The notes: a model not told the origin generated them from the letters alone. DNA of 64,000 bases from an uncultured Acidimicrobiia bacterium (GCA_903921205.1 CAIXPF010000095.1:1-64000), one strand, 5' to 3'. Positions 8,751 through 17,464 are shown, numbered from the stretch's first letter. A program made the numbers and translations.

Positions 8751-9368
8751 ATGGACATCGAGTTCTGGGTCGACCCCATTTGACCGTGGTGCTGGGTGAC
8801 GGCCCGTTGGGTCGTCGAAGAAGTGGCACCCGCCCGTGATCTCACGGTGCGCTGGAGGCCGATCAGCCTCCTGTTCAAGAACAACCCCGATCCGCAGAGC
8901 CCGTACTACGGGCGGGTGGTGAGCACCCACAAGATGCTCCGGGTCATGGAATCGGTGCGCGCCGCCGAGGGCGAGGGTCCCATCCAGGCCCTGTACTGGG
9001 AGATGGCGACGCGGGTCCACCACGACAAGAACGTGGATGTCCCCATGGCCGAGGTCCTCACCGCGGTCGGGCTCGACCCGGCCCACGCCGCGGCCTTCGA
9101 CGACGAGAGCTGGGACGACGTCATCCGTCCGGCCCACGACGACGGGCTGTCGCTCGTCGGCAACGACGTCGGCACGCCGATCATCGCCATCCCCGACGGC
9201 AACGGCGGCCGTATCGGCATCTTCGGCCCGGTCATCACCCGGGTTCCCACCGGCGAGCAGGCCCTGCAGCTGTGGGACGGCATGATCGCCTGTATGACCG
9301 TGCCCGGCTTCTGGGAGCTGAAGCGCACGCGGACCGAGTCACCCGAGGTCGGGCCCCGGCCGGTCTGA
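8751..9368 (+). CDS. Probable selenoprotein: Rv2466c-like mycothiol-dependent thioredoxin-fold enzyme with Sec (TGA) at the active site
   Basis: Reading from ATG 8751 gives MDIEFWVDPI, then TGA (8781-8783), then PWCWVTARWVV and an uninterrupted frame to the stop at 9368. The whole aligns with the DsbA-like mycothiol-dependent nitroreductase family (M. tuberculosis Rv2466c). In that family the same position reads FWFDPLCPWCW, so the TGA replaces exactly the first cysteine of the CPWC redox motif and the product would carry U-P-W-C. Further family marks are NDVGTP with the cis-Pro, IFGPVITRVPTGE and the C-terminal FWELKRTRTE. Total length would be 205 residues, normal for the family. The in-frame GTG at 8796 would make a protein lacking the first strand and the catalytic residue, so it is unlikely to be the true start. 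A hairpin with a GUU loop follows the TGA. No selA, selB, selC or selD gene is in the window. Confidence 0.8.
8797..8817 (+). promoter_or_regulatory. SECIS-like hairpin downstream of the in-frame TGA
   Basis: GACGGCCC (8798-8805) pairs with GGGTCGTC (8809-8816) as an 8-bp stem with one G-U pair. T8797-G8817 can add a wobble pair. The loop is GTT (8806-8808). The stem begins 13-14 nt after the TGA and the loop G lies 23 nt after it. In known bacterial SECIS elements a short stem-loop starts a dozen or so bases after UGA and has a G, often GU, in its apical loop; the E. coli fdhF element has GU three bases closer. The fit supports Sec insertion by SelB. Confidence 0.65.
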
Positions 9369-9450
9369 CCCGCACGGGACCGGCCACCTCGGTGGTCGTC
9401 CGGTACCGGGTGCTGCGGCCGAGCCGCACCACCCGGTACCGGCGGCCGCG

Positions 9451-10995
9451 TCACGCCGCGGCGGCCGGTTCGTCGGGGTGGCGCCGGCGAGTGGCCCAGA
9501 ACACACCGGCAGCGGCCAGCGTGACCACGCCCCCGCCGATCCCCTGGGCCCGGAACCCGGCCAGCAACGCATCCTGCTCGGCTGCGGACAGGGCGACGAC
9601 CTCGTCCTCGGGCAGACCGTACTGCCCGGCGGCCTGCGCCTCGGTAGCCCCCTCACGCAGGGCCCGGCTCACCTCACCGACCTCATCACGGTCGAGATCA
9701 CCGGCACCGGCCCGGTCGTAGACCGACAACATGGCGGCCGACACCAGCAGGGCCATGGAGATCACCCCGAGCGAGGTCCCCAGACTCGTCGACGCCACCC
9801 GCAGCGCCGAGACCGAACCCTCCTCGCCCGGCGCGGCCCGGCTCATGACCGCGGTCTGCAACGGCACCAGTGCCGCGCTGAGCAACCCCGAGTAGAGGCT
9901 GACCACGACGACGGGAACAACGATGGGGAGGGTCCGGCTCAGGGTGGCGCTGAGGAACAGCACGGCGGCCACGCCCACCAGGAAGCCCGTGCCGGTGGCC
10001 GTGGCGCCCTTGACCTTCACCAGGCGGCCGGACACACGGCTTCCCAGCGAGGCCGCGAGCTGCGCCGGCACGAGCAGGACGGCTGCGGCCAGGACCGACC
10101 GGCCGTAGAAGTACTGCAGCCCGACGGTCGTGTAGTACAGCAGGTTCGAGAACGGGACGAGGACCACCACCAGCAGCAGCCACCCCAGCCCGCCCCGGCG
10201 CAACGGCTCCACCGACATCGCCGGCGACGGCGACAGACGGACTGCGACGACCAATGCCACCGACGCCACGACGACCCCGACCGCCCATCCCACGACCACG
10301 GTGGACAGCGTCTGGTCGCGACCGTACGTCTGGGCCACCTGCACCACGCAGACCAGCAGCACCCCGGCCAGGATCGGGCTGACGAGCTCACCCCGGTGCA
10401 ACGCCCGCTCGTCCTGCGGCAGCAGGAACCGGACGACCAGCACGACCGCGAACCCACTGACGGACCACAGGCCGGCGACCCACCGCCACGACGACGATGC
10501 GACGAGCAGCCCGGCGAGCACCGGTACCACCAGCAGCACCATCGCCGTCAGCGAGTAGAGGATGCCGAAGGCGACGGGGCGTACCCCGGTGCGGGTGGTC
10601 GACGCCACCAACGCCGCCACCGCCGACACCAGCACGGCATAGCGACCGAGGCTGCACAGGACCATGCCGGCCATCACCACCTGTACCGCCGGCCCCACCG
10701 CGATCACCACACCGCCGAGGGCGTAGCCGCACCCGCCGGCGAAAAGCACCCGGCGCTGGCCGACCCGGGCCCCGAGCACACCCGCCGGGAAGATCACCAG
10801 CAGGCCGGCCATGTTCGGCAGCGCCCGGAGCAGCGAGGTCTGCGCCGCCGTCGCGTCCAGATCCGACAGCATCGGGACCAGCATGTAGTTGAACGAGCCG
10901 GGGACGACCCAGCACAGCGCGTACATGAGGGCGGCCGCCCGTACCACCCGGTTCTCGGCGTCGGTGAACCCCGAGGAGGTCAGCAGGCGAGGCAT
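9451..10995 (-). CDS. MFS transporter (paralog 1 of 3)
   Basis: This 514-residue polytopic membrane protein has roughly 14 hydrophobic segments. It carries the MFS motif-A-like loop GVLGARVGQRRV after the second segment, as in the drug:H+ antiporter group. It shares an N-terminal signature MPRLLT...T(D)DAENRV(V/L)RA and a C-terminal hairpin GFRAQGIGGGVVTLAAAGVFW..RRRH with the transporters at 11044 and 13345, showing that the three arose by duplication. A soluble acidic loop of about 50 residues precedes the last segment. A TACCGT box lies 5 nt before the ATG. Substrate is unknown. Confidence 0.88.
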   Translation of the reverse strand: MPRLLTSSGFTDAENRVVRAAALMYALCWVVPGSFNYMLVPMLSDLDATAAQTSLLRALPNMAGLLVIFPAGVLGARVGQRRVLFAGGCGYALGGVVIAVGPAVQVVMAGMVLCSLGRYAVLVSAVAALVASTTRTGVRPVAFGILYSLTAMVLLVVPVLAGLLVASSSWRWVAGLWSVSGFAVVLVVRFLLPQDERALHRGELVSPILAGVLLVCVVQVAQTYGRDQTLSTVVVGWAVGVVVASVALVVAVRLSPSPAMSVEPLRRGGLGWLLLVVVLVPFSNLLYYTTVGLQYFYGRSVLAAAVLLVPAQLAASLGSRVSGRLVKVKGATATGTGFLVGVAAVLFLSATLSRTLPIVVPVVVVSLYSGLLSAALVPLQTAVMSRAAPGEEGSVSALRVASTSLGTSLGVISMALLVSAAMLSVYDRAGAGDLDRDEVGEVSRALREGATEAQAAGQYGLPEDEVVALSAAEQDALLAGFRAQGIGGGVVTLAAAGVFWATRRRHPDEPAAAA

Positions 10996-11043
10996 GCCGA
11001 ACGGTACCGCAGGCGGGCCTGACCGCTCGCGGCGCCGGGACCG

Positions 11044-12573
11044 TCAGTCCTCGCCGTGGCGGCGGCGGCTGACGTAGAACACCACCGCCGAGCCCAGGGT
11101 GACGACCCCGCCGCCGAGGCCCTGGGCCCGGTAGCCGCCGACCATCGCCTTGCGGTCGATGCCCTCGAGTACCACGACCTCGCCGGTCGGGTAGTCGTAC
11201 TGCGCGGCGATGTCCTCGGTCGAGTCGCCGTCGAGGATGCCGGCCATCACGTTCTGCAGCCCGGTCCGATCGGCCCCGGCGCCGCTGTGCCCGTCGTAGA
11301 CCCGGTCGACACCGACGAACGCCACGGTCGACATGAACAGCACCCCCAGCACTCCCCCGACGGCGGCTGCTGCGCCCCGGAACGCCGCTGTCGACCCTTC
11401 GCTCCCGGCGGATGCCCGGTTCATGATCGCGGTGGAGAGCACCACCCCGACCGCGGCCGTCGACGCCCCGTAGACGCACAGCACCGCCAAGGGCGGCAGC
11501 AGCGACACGGTCGTGGTCTGCAACAGGGTGAGGAACAACGAAGCCGACGTGATCAGCAGCAGCGTCGTGCCGGCCACGGTGATCCCCTTGGCCTTGATGA
11601 ACCGCTTCACGGTGCTCGCGCCGGCCACCGCCGCCGCTTGGGGCGGGACGAGCCACAACGCCGCCCCCAGCGACGACTTGCCGTAGAGGTACTGCAGGCC
11701 GACCGTCGTGTAGTACCAGAGGTTCGAGAACGGGACCAGCACCACCACCAGCAACAACAGCGTCAGGCCACCACCCCGCAGGGCGTCGAGCGACAACGAC
11801 GGCGACGGCAACCGACGCAGCAGCACCACCAGCGCCGACGACGAGACCACCAGCAGCACGGCCCACACCAGCGCCAGGACCGACGCAGCATCGCCCCGGC
11901 CGACGACCGACACGAACTGCACCAGTGCGGTCAACGCCAAACCGGCCAGCACCGGCGTCCACAGCTCCCCCTCCACCAGGCGCCGGTCGCCGTCGGGCGG
12001 CAGCAACCGGCGGGCCAGCACCACCCCGATGCCGGCCAGCACCCATGCACCGGCCATCACTCGCCAGGACACCACGGTCAGCGCCACGCCGGCCAGCACC
12101 GGCACCGCCAGGTAGCTCGCCGGTGACATCGTGCCGAAAGCGGAGAAGGCCACCGGCCGGGCGCCCTCCCGCCCCGTGGCCTCGGCGAGCAGGGCCACGA
12201 CGACGATGAACATCGCCGAGCGCCCCACGCTCACCAACAACTGCCCGACGATGGCCACCGCCATCGCCGGCGCGACGAGCACCAGCGCCGAGCCGGTCGC
12301 CATGAGCACCCCGGTACCGAGCAGGAACCGCCTCGGCCCCACCATACGGCCGAGTACGCCGGCGGGGAAGATGGCCAGCAGGCTGCCGATGTAGGGGACC
12401 GCCCGGACCAGCGACCGGCCGGTTCCGGTCGCGCCCAGATCGGCCAGCATCGGCAGCAGCATGAGCGTGGTGGACGCCGACGAGAACAGCGCCATGAGGG
12501 CCATCAGACAGGCCGCTCGCAACACCCGGTTCTCGTCGTCGGTGAGTTCGCCCCGCGTGATCAGCCTCGGCAC
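11044..12573 (-). CDS. MFS transporter (paralog 2 of 3)
   Basis: This 509-residue polytopic membrane protein, about 14 segments, starts with GTG as MPRLITRGELTDDENRVLRA. The motif-A-like loop is GVLGRMVGPRRF. Between segments 8 and 9 it reads LVPFSNLWYYTTVGLQYLYG, nearly identical to both paralogs. The C-terminus GYRAQGLGGGVVTLGSAVVFYVSRRRH again matches them. A TAGGGT box lies 8 nt before the GTG, so this gene probably has its own leaderless promoter. Drug/H+ antiport is the usual role of this group; the actual substrate is unknown. Confidence 0.88.
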   Translation of the reverse strand: MPRLITRGELTDDENRVLRAACLMALMALFSSASTTLMLLPMLADLGATGTGRSLVRAVPYIGSLLAIFPAGVLGRMVGPRRFLLGTGVLMATGSALVLVAPAMAVAIVGQLLVSVGRSAMFIVVVALLAEATGREGARPVAFSAFGTMSPASYLAVPVLAGVALTVVSWRVMAGAWVLAGIGVVLARRLLPPDGDRRLVEGELWTPVLAGLALTALVQFVSVVGRGDAASVLALVWAVLLVVSSSALVVLLRRLPSPSLSLDALRGGGLTLLLLVVVLVPFSNLWYYTTVGLQYLYGKSSLGAALWLVPPQAAAVAGASTVKRFIKAKGITVAGTTLLLITSASLFLTLLQTTTVSLLPPLAVLCVYGASTAAVGVVLSTAIMNRASAGSEGSTAAFRGAAAAVGGVLGVLFMSTVAFVGVDRVYDGHSGAGADRTGLQNVMAGILDGDSTEDIAAQYDYPTGEVVVLEGIDRKAMVGGYRAQGLGGGVVTLGSAVVFYVSRRRHGED

Positions 12574-12631
12574 GGGCGGTGACCCTAACCCACCGACCGG
12601 CCGGCCCTGCGCCCGGGCCGGCCGGGCGTCG

Positions 12632-13316
12632 TCAGACGAGGATGTTGATGGCGGCGTCGACCGAGGCGGTGCCGGTCACGTCGAGCAGCTGGTCGGCGAC
12701 CCCGTCGCGGAAGACGTTGTCGCGGTTGTTGTAGGTCGGGTTGCGCAGGCTGCCGGCGTAGGCCGGGTTCGTGCCGTAGAGGGCGTCGGCGTCGGCGTCG
12801 TCGAAGGCGAACTGGCTGGTGAGCAGTCGTTTGGCCAACGAGCGGTCGCTGAACACCGCGACGTGGATGTGCGACGCCCGGCCCTGGTAGCGGCCGGGCA
12901 GGACCGACGTGAAGGCCACGGTGCCGTCGGCATCGGTCACCCCCACCGCCCGCAGGTACGACCGGGCGGCGTAGTCACCGCCGTTCATGCCGCCGCGGTA
13001 GGCGGAGTAGTGGCCGTCGACATCGCAGTGCCACACGTACACGGCGGCACCTGCGAACGGGCTGCGGTCGCCGCCGTGGCCGACCTTGATCCGCAGGGCC
13101 AACGGGATACCGGTCACGCGGTTCGAGCCGTCGAGGTCGGTGGTCATGTCCGTCCGGAACACGGCCGGCTTGTCGAGCACGTTGGCAAGGCCGCCGGCGC
13201 CGTTCTGGTTCGAGCCGTCGGCGGGGAAGGGCCCACCGGTCTCCGTGGGCGGGGTGAGCCACGGCAGGGCGGCCGCGGAGCAGGCCGATCGTCCGTCGCC
13301 GGGTCAGCCGGACCAC
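12632..13316 (-). pseudogene. Tat-exported intradiol dioxygenase-like protein, frame-broken near the signal peptide
   Basis: The mature part reads from about residue PPTETGGPFPADGSNQNGAG onward to NAAINILV-like DAAINILV at 12632. This is the exported intradiol ring-cleavage dioxygenase-like family, with a YVWHCDVDGHYSAY metal-binding segment and a GRASHIHVAVF segment. Its frame has no ATG, GTG or TTG upstream of GTG 13180, which lies inside the conserved part. The expected twin-arginine start MVRLTRRRTIGLL begins at GTG 13316 but is in a different frame. The two join if one base is removed around 13272-13285, giving TIGLL-AAALPWLTPP. So either there is a 1-bp frameshift (mutation or sequencing error) or only the shortened cytoplasmic form from 13180 is made. 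It lies between MFS paralogs 2 and 3. Confidence 0.65.
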
Positions 13317-13344
13317 CCGGCGTCGGCGAACGGTTGGACTGCGG

Positions 13345-14880
13345 TCAGTCCTCGTCGGGATGGCGACGACGGGCGACGTAGAACACCCCGGCCGCCCCGA
13401 GGGTCACGACCGCCCCGCCGATCGCCTGGGAGCGGAAGCCGACGACCATCGCCTCGGTCTCGTGCGCCGCCAAGCCCTCGATCTCGGACTCCGGCAGCTG
13501 CGACCAACCGGCGATCTCGGGCGTCGACTGGCCCTCGTGCACGGCGCGCAGCACCTCCATCAGCTGGTCCCGGCCGAGGTCGTCCTCGGAGCGCTCGGCG
13601 TGGGCACGGTGGACGCCGATCGACACCACCGTCGACATGAAGATCACCCCCAGCGCCCCGCCCAGCCCGACGGCGGCACCGCGGAACGACGCCACCGTCG
13701 ACTCGGTGCCGGGAACGGACCGGTTCATCACCGCCGTGGCCAGCGCAACCTCGGCCGCCGCCACCGACGCCCCGTACAGGCACAGCACCACCACGAGCAC
13801 GACCACCGGCGTCGACCCGGTCTGCAGACCGGCGGCGAACAGCGTCGCCGCCACCGCCGCCAGCATCGTGGTGCCGGACTTGGTGATGCCCTTGGCCTTG
13901 ATGAACCCCTCCATCAGCGCCGCCCCGGCGACCGAGGCCATCTGCGCCGGCGCGGCCAGGAACGCCGCCCCCAGGGCCGAGATGCCGTAGACGTACTGCA
14001 GCTTGGCGTTCGTGTAGAACCACAGGTTGGCGAACGGGATCAGCACCACCACCAGCAGCAACAGCAGCAGACCGCCTCGCCGCAGCACCGCCGGGTTCAC
14101 CGTCGGCGCCGGGATCCGTCGCATCAGCACCGCCAGCACCGCCAGGGCGGCCAGCGCCACCGCACCCCAGCCGAGCACGGCGACCGACACCCAGCCGCTG
14201 CGGTCGACGGCGAAGAACGCCTGCACCATCGCCGTGAGGGCCACGCCGGCCGCCGCAGGGGTCCACAGCTCGCCCAACACCGCCGGACGCTCACCGTCGG
14301 GTGACACCAAGGTGCGGGCCACCACCACCAGCCCGATACCGCTGAGCACCCACAGCGCCGCCACCGCCCGCCACGACACCACCGTCACCAGCAGGCCGGC
14401 GAACACCGGCGCCACCACGAACGCCGCGGAATCGACCGCCCCGTAGGCCGAGAAGGCGACGTGGCGGGCCCCTTCCCGGGTCGTCGCCGCGGTGAGCAGG
14501 GCGATGATGATGATGAGCAGCACCGAGCGCCCCACGCTCAGCAGGACCATACCGACCAGTGCGACGATCGCCCCCGGTGCCAGCAGCACGGCGGCCGAGC
14601 CCACCGTCACCAGAACGCCCGAGGCGACGAGCACCCGCCGGGGACCCAGCCGCATGGCGAGACCACCGGCGGGGAAGATGACCAGCAGGCTGGCGATGCT
14701 GGGTAGCGCCCGGAACAGGGCGGCCAGCCCCGAGCCGGCCCCGAAATCGGTGAGCATCGGCAGCAGCAGGTAGACGTACGACGACGGCACGACCAGCACC
14801 AGCAACGCCAGCAGGCACACGGCCCGAAGGACGCGGTTCTCGTCGTCCGTGAGGTCGCGGCGGGTCAGCAGGCGCGGCAT
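13345..14880 (-). CDS. MFS transporter (paralog 3 of 3)
   Basis: This protein is about 511 residues. I placed the start at ATG 14880 (MPRLLTRRDLTDDENRVLRA) because that matches the other two paralogs and a TACCGT box lies 6 nt before it; a longer frame to 14901 exists. About 14 membrane segments are present, with motif-A-like loop GGLAMRLGPRRV. The C-terminal hairpin GFRSQAIGGAVVTLGAAGVFYVARRRH matches the paralogs. Its 3' end lies 29 bp upstream of the broken dioxygenase signal sequence. Probable drug/metabolite exporter of unknown substrate. Confidence 0.88.
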   Translation of the reverse strand: MPRLLTRRDLTDDENRVLRAVCLLALLVLVVPSSYVYLLLPMLTDFGAGSGLAALFRALPSIASLLVIFPAGGLAMRLGPRRVLVASGVLVTVGSAAVLLAPGAIVALVGMVLLSVGRSVLLIIIIALLTAATTREGARHVAFSAYGAVDSAAFVVAPVFAGLLVTVVSWRAVAALWVLSGIGLVVVARTLVSPDGERPAVLGELWTPAAAGVALTAMVQAFFAVDRSGWVSVAVLGWGAVALAALAVLAVLMRRIPAPTVNPAVLRRGGLLLLLLVVVLIPFANLWFYTNAKLQYVYGISALGAAFLAAPAQMASVAGAALMEGFIKAKGITKSGTTMLAAVAATLFAAGLQTGSTPVVVLVVVLCLYGASVAAAEVALATAVMNRSVPGTESTVASFRGAAVGLGGALGVIFMSTVVSIGVHRAHAERSEDDLGRDQLMEVLRAVHEGQSTPEIAGWSQLPESEIEGLAAHETEAMVVGFRSQAIGGAVVTLGAAGVFYVARRRHPDED

Positions 14881-14886
14881 CGCCGG

Positions 14887-14892
14887 ACGGTA
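14887..14892 (-). promoter_or_regulatory. Leaderless-type -10 box before MFS paralog 3
   Basis: TACCGT on the minus strand ends 6 nt before ATG 14880 and supports that start over the longer frame. Confidence 0.5.
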
Positions 14893-15041
14893 GCGCGCCA
14901 CCGTTGCGGTGACGCCATGCGCCCGGGTCGCCGGGCGGGCCGTCCGGACCCGACATCCGGACCGCCTGCCCCACCCCGGGTCCGTGCTACCGTCGACGCG
15001 TCTTTCTAACGAAGATTCGACAGCGCGGAGGGTGCAGGGAC

Positions 15042-16490
15042 ATGTCGATGCGATGCGCGGTCATCGGCGCCGGAATGGCGGGGATCCTCGCCGTCATCAA
15101 GCTGCGTGAGGCGGGCTACGACGACCTCGTCGTGTACGAGAAGGCCGACCGGGTCGGCGGGACGTGGCGGGAGAACACCTACCCCGGCATCGCCTGCGAC
15201 GTGCCCTCGCACGCCTACAGCTACTCCTTCGAGCTCAACCCCGACTGGTCGCACCGCTTCTCCCCCGGCCCCGAGATCCAGGCGTACTTCCAGGGCGTGG
15301 CGGACCGCCACGGGGTCACCGAGCGCATCCGTTTCGGCGAGGAGCTCACCAGCTGCGCGTTCCGTGACGGCCGCTGGCACCTGCGCACGGCGACGGGCAC
15401 GACCGACGTGGTCGACGTGGTGATCGCCGCCACCGGCGTACTGCACCACCCCAACATCCCCGCCTTCGAGGGCATCGAGACCTTCGAGGGGGCCTGGTTC
15501 CACAGCTCCCGCTGGGATCACTCGGTGCCGCTCGACGGCCGCCGGGTCGGGGTGATCGGCACCGGGTCGACCGCGGTGCAGATCACCTCGGCGCTGGTCG
15601 AACGCACCGCCCACTTCACCCTGTTCCAGCGCACCGCCCAGTGGGTGCTGCCCATCGACAACCCGGCGTTCAGCGACGCCGAGCGCGAGGACTTCCGCGC
15701 CGACCCGGCCGGCACGAGGACCCTGCACGACCACCTGTCGCGGGCGTTCCGGGACGCGTTCTCGCACGCCGTCATCGACGTCAACTCCCCGCGGCTCGCC
15801 GAGATCGAGGCGGAGTGCCTGCGCAACCTCGAGCAGAACGTCACCGACCCGGACCTGCGCGAGCGGCTGCGACCGACCTACCGCGCGGCATGCAAACGGC
15901 TGATCGCCTCGCCGGACTTCTACCAGAAGATCCAACACCCCGATGCCGAGCTGGTCACCGCGGCCATCGAGCGCATCGAGCCCAAGGGCGTTCGCACCGC
16001 GGACGGCGTCCTGCACGAGCTCGACGTGCTGGTGTCGGCCACCGGGTTCCGGGCCGACCGGTTCGTGCGGCCGACCACCGTCACCGGCCGCGACGGCGTC
16101 GACCTCGACGAGGTCTGGCGCGACGGCCTGCTGGCCTACCTGTCGGTCGCCGTGCCGGGCTTCCCCAACTTCTTCATGCTCAACGGCCCCAACGGCCCGA
16201 TCGGCAACTTCTCGCTGATCGACATCGCCGAGCTGCAGGTCGGCTACATCCTGCAACTGCTCGAGGAGATCCGCGCCGGGCGCTGCCGCGAGATCAGCCC
16301 GACCTGGGAGGCCACCCGCAACCTCGAGGCCGAACGACGCGAGGCCGCCGTCGGCACGGTCTGGGTGACCGGCTGTCGGAGCTGGTACCTCGACCGCGAC
16401 GGCATCCCCGCCAGCTGGACGTTCACCTTCGACCGTTTCTGTGACGAGATGGCCGCCCCCAAGCTCGAGGCCTACGAGCTGATCGGCTGA
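15042..16490 (+). CDS. Flavin-binding Baeyer-Villiger-type monooxygenase
   Basis: This 482-residue flavoprotein probably inserts oxygen into ketones or oxidises soft nucleophiles using NADPH. The N-terminal FAD motif is AVIGAGMAGILAVIKLREAG (GxGxxG at residues 7-12). The Baeyer-Villiger fingerprint FxGxxxHxxxW is present as FEGAWFHSSRWDH. The NADPH-binding motif is GVIGTGSTAVQI, followed by the late motif VSATGFRADRF. A strong ribosome site (GGAGGGTGCAGGG) precedes the ATG. It converges on the SDR at 16605, with a hairpin terminator and tandem repeats between them. Substrate is unknown; neighbouring SDR and keto-acid genes suggest steroid, terpenoid or keto-lipid breakdown. Confidence 0.9.
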   Translation: MSMRCAVIGAGMAGILAVIKLREAGYDDLVVYEKADRVGGTWRENTYPGIACDVPSHAYSYSFELNPDWSHRFSPGPEIQAYFQGVADRHGVTERIRFGEELTSCAFRDGRWHLRTATGTTDVVDVVIAATGVLHHPNIPAFEGIETFEGAWFHSSRWDHSVPLDGRRVGVIGTGSTAVQITSALVERTAHFTLFQRTAQWVLPIDNPAFSDAEREDFRADPAGTRTLHDHLSRAFRDAFSHAVIDVNSPRLAEIEAECLRNLEQNVTDPDLRERLRPTYRAACKRLIASPDFYQKIQHPDAELVTAAIERIEPKGVRTADGVLHELDVLVSATGFRADRFVRPTTVTGRDGVDLDEVWRDGLLAYLSVAVPGFPNFFMLNGPNGPIGNFSLIDIAELQVGYILQLLEEIRAGRCREISPTWEATRNLEAERREAAVGTVWVTGCRSWYLDRDGIPASWTFTFDRFCDEMAAPKLEAYELIG

Positions 16491-16514
16491 CGTCGCCGGT
16501 CGCGGACGGCCGGA

Positions 16515-16557
16515 CGCGTCTGCCGGGACTCGGCCGGGACTCGGCCGGGCAGACGCG
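16515..16557. terminator. Inverted repeat between convergent genes
   Basis: CGCGTCTGCC (16515-16524) is the exact reverse complement of GGCAGACGCG (16548-16557). The 23-nt loop contains an 11-bp tandem (GGGACTCGGCC type). With no T-tract it would be a hairpin-only terminator serving both converging genes. Confidence 0.5.
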
Positions 16558-16599
16558 CCCCGTCAGGCGCGCCCCGTCAGGCGCGCCCCGTCAGGCGCG
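16553..16599. repeat. 14-bp tandem repeat, three copies
   Basis: The unit GCGCGCCCCGTCAG occurs in direct tandem at about 16553-16566, 16567-16580 and 16581-16594, with a partial fourth. It lies just beyond the stop codon of the minus-strand SDR gene and looks like replication slippage in intergenic DNA. Confidence 0.8.
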
Positions 16600-16604
16600 A
16601 CCGT

Positions 16605-17399
16605 TCAGACGTGTCCGCCCGAACCGCCGTCGACGCTGAGTGCGACCCCGTTGACGTACGAGGCGGCGTTCGAGCACAGGAACACGATGGCCGCCGCCAC
16701 CTCCTCCGCCGTGCCGTACCTACCGACCGGTACGCCCTGGGAGTTGCGGGCCAGCACGTCGTCGGCCGTGCCGCCCGCCGCAGCGGCGATCTCGCCCGCG
16801 GCCCGATCCCACATGGCGGTGTGGATGAGGCCCGGCAGCACCGAGTTCACCAGCACCCCGTCCGGCCCGTACTTGCCGGCGAGCGCCTTGCCGGTGGCGA
16901 TCATCGCCGCCTTGGTCGCGGCGTAGTCGATCAGCGCAGCGTTGGGGTAGATCGCACCGGCGGTGGCCACCATGATCACCCTCCCCCAGCGTTGCTTGCG
17001 CATGGCGGGCAGGAACCGGCGGGTGCAACGCACGGCCGACAGCAGGTTCAGCTGATGCAGCTGTTCCCAGTCATCGTCGGTCATGTAGAGGAAGTTGCGC
17101 GACGGCGACGCCCCCACGTTGTTGACCAGGATGTCGACCGCGCCCAGATCGGCCTCGACCGCATCGAGGAAGGTCGCGGTCGACGCAGCGTCACCGAGGT
17201 CGGCCACGTAGCCCCGCACCGATCCTGTACCGGATGGTACGTAGGCGGCGAGGGCGGCGACACCGTCGGCCCCACGGGCGCAGAAGGCCACCTGGGCACC
17301 GTGGTCGGCCAGCAGCCGCACCGTCGCGGCGCCGATGCCGAGGCTGGCTCCGGTCACCACCGCCCGCTTCCCGGTCAGGTCGAGATCGATCACCGTCAT
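16605..17399 (-). CDS. SDR family oxidoreductase
   Basis: This 264-residue short-chain dehydrogenase has ATG 17399 chosen so that the Rossmann motif TGASLGIG sits near residue 15, as usual. NAD(P) motif NNVGAS and catalytic YAATK are present. The position usually held by the catalytic Ser (13 before Tyr) appears to be Thr (VATAGAIY), which is unusual but chemically possible. The C-terminus ends VALSVDGGSGGHV, typical of FabG-like enzymes. It is followed upstream by the DUF849 gene in the same direction. Substrate is unknown. Confidence 0.88.
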   Translation of the reverse strand: MTVIDLDLTGKRAVVTGASLGIGAATVRLLADHGAQVAFCARGADGVAALAAYVPSGTGSVRGYVADLGDAASTATFLDAVEADLGAVDILVNNVGASPSRNFLYMTDDDWEQLHQLNLLSAVRCTRRFLPAMRKQRWGRVIMVATAGAIYPNAALIDYAATKAAMIATGKALAGKYGPDGVLVNSVLPGLIHTAMWDRAAGEIAAAAGGTADDVLARNSQGVPVGRYGTAEEVAAAIVFLCSNAASYVNGVALSVDGGSGGHV

Positions 17400-17464
17400 C
17401 CTCCCGTCGTCGATGCGCTCAGCATGCCAGATGACTGCGCCCGACGGCGCCGGAGCGCACCCGG

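Noticed and set aside
8796-9368. Mycothiol-family protein starting at GTG 8796 as an ordinary gene
   Set aside because: This start removes the first beta-strand and both the first active-site residue and its context, while the in-frame sequence before the TGA matches the family. The TGA-containing longer frame explains the data better.
16553-16599. Tandem repeats considered as an attachment site or iterated operator
   Set aside because: They lie in a convergent 3' spacer with no integrase nearby and look like slippage products.
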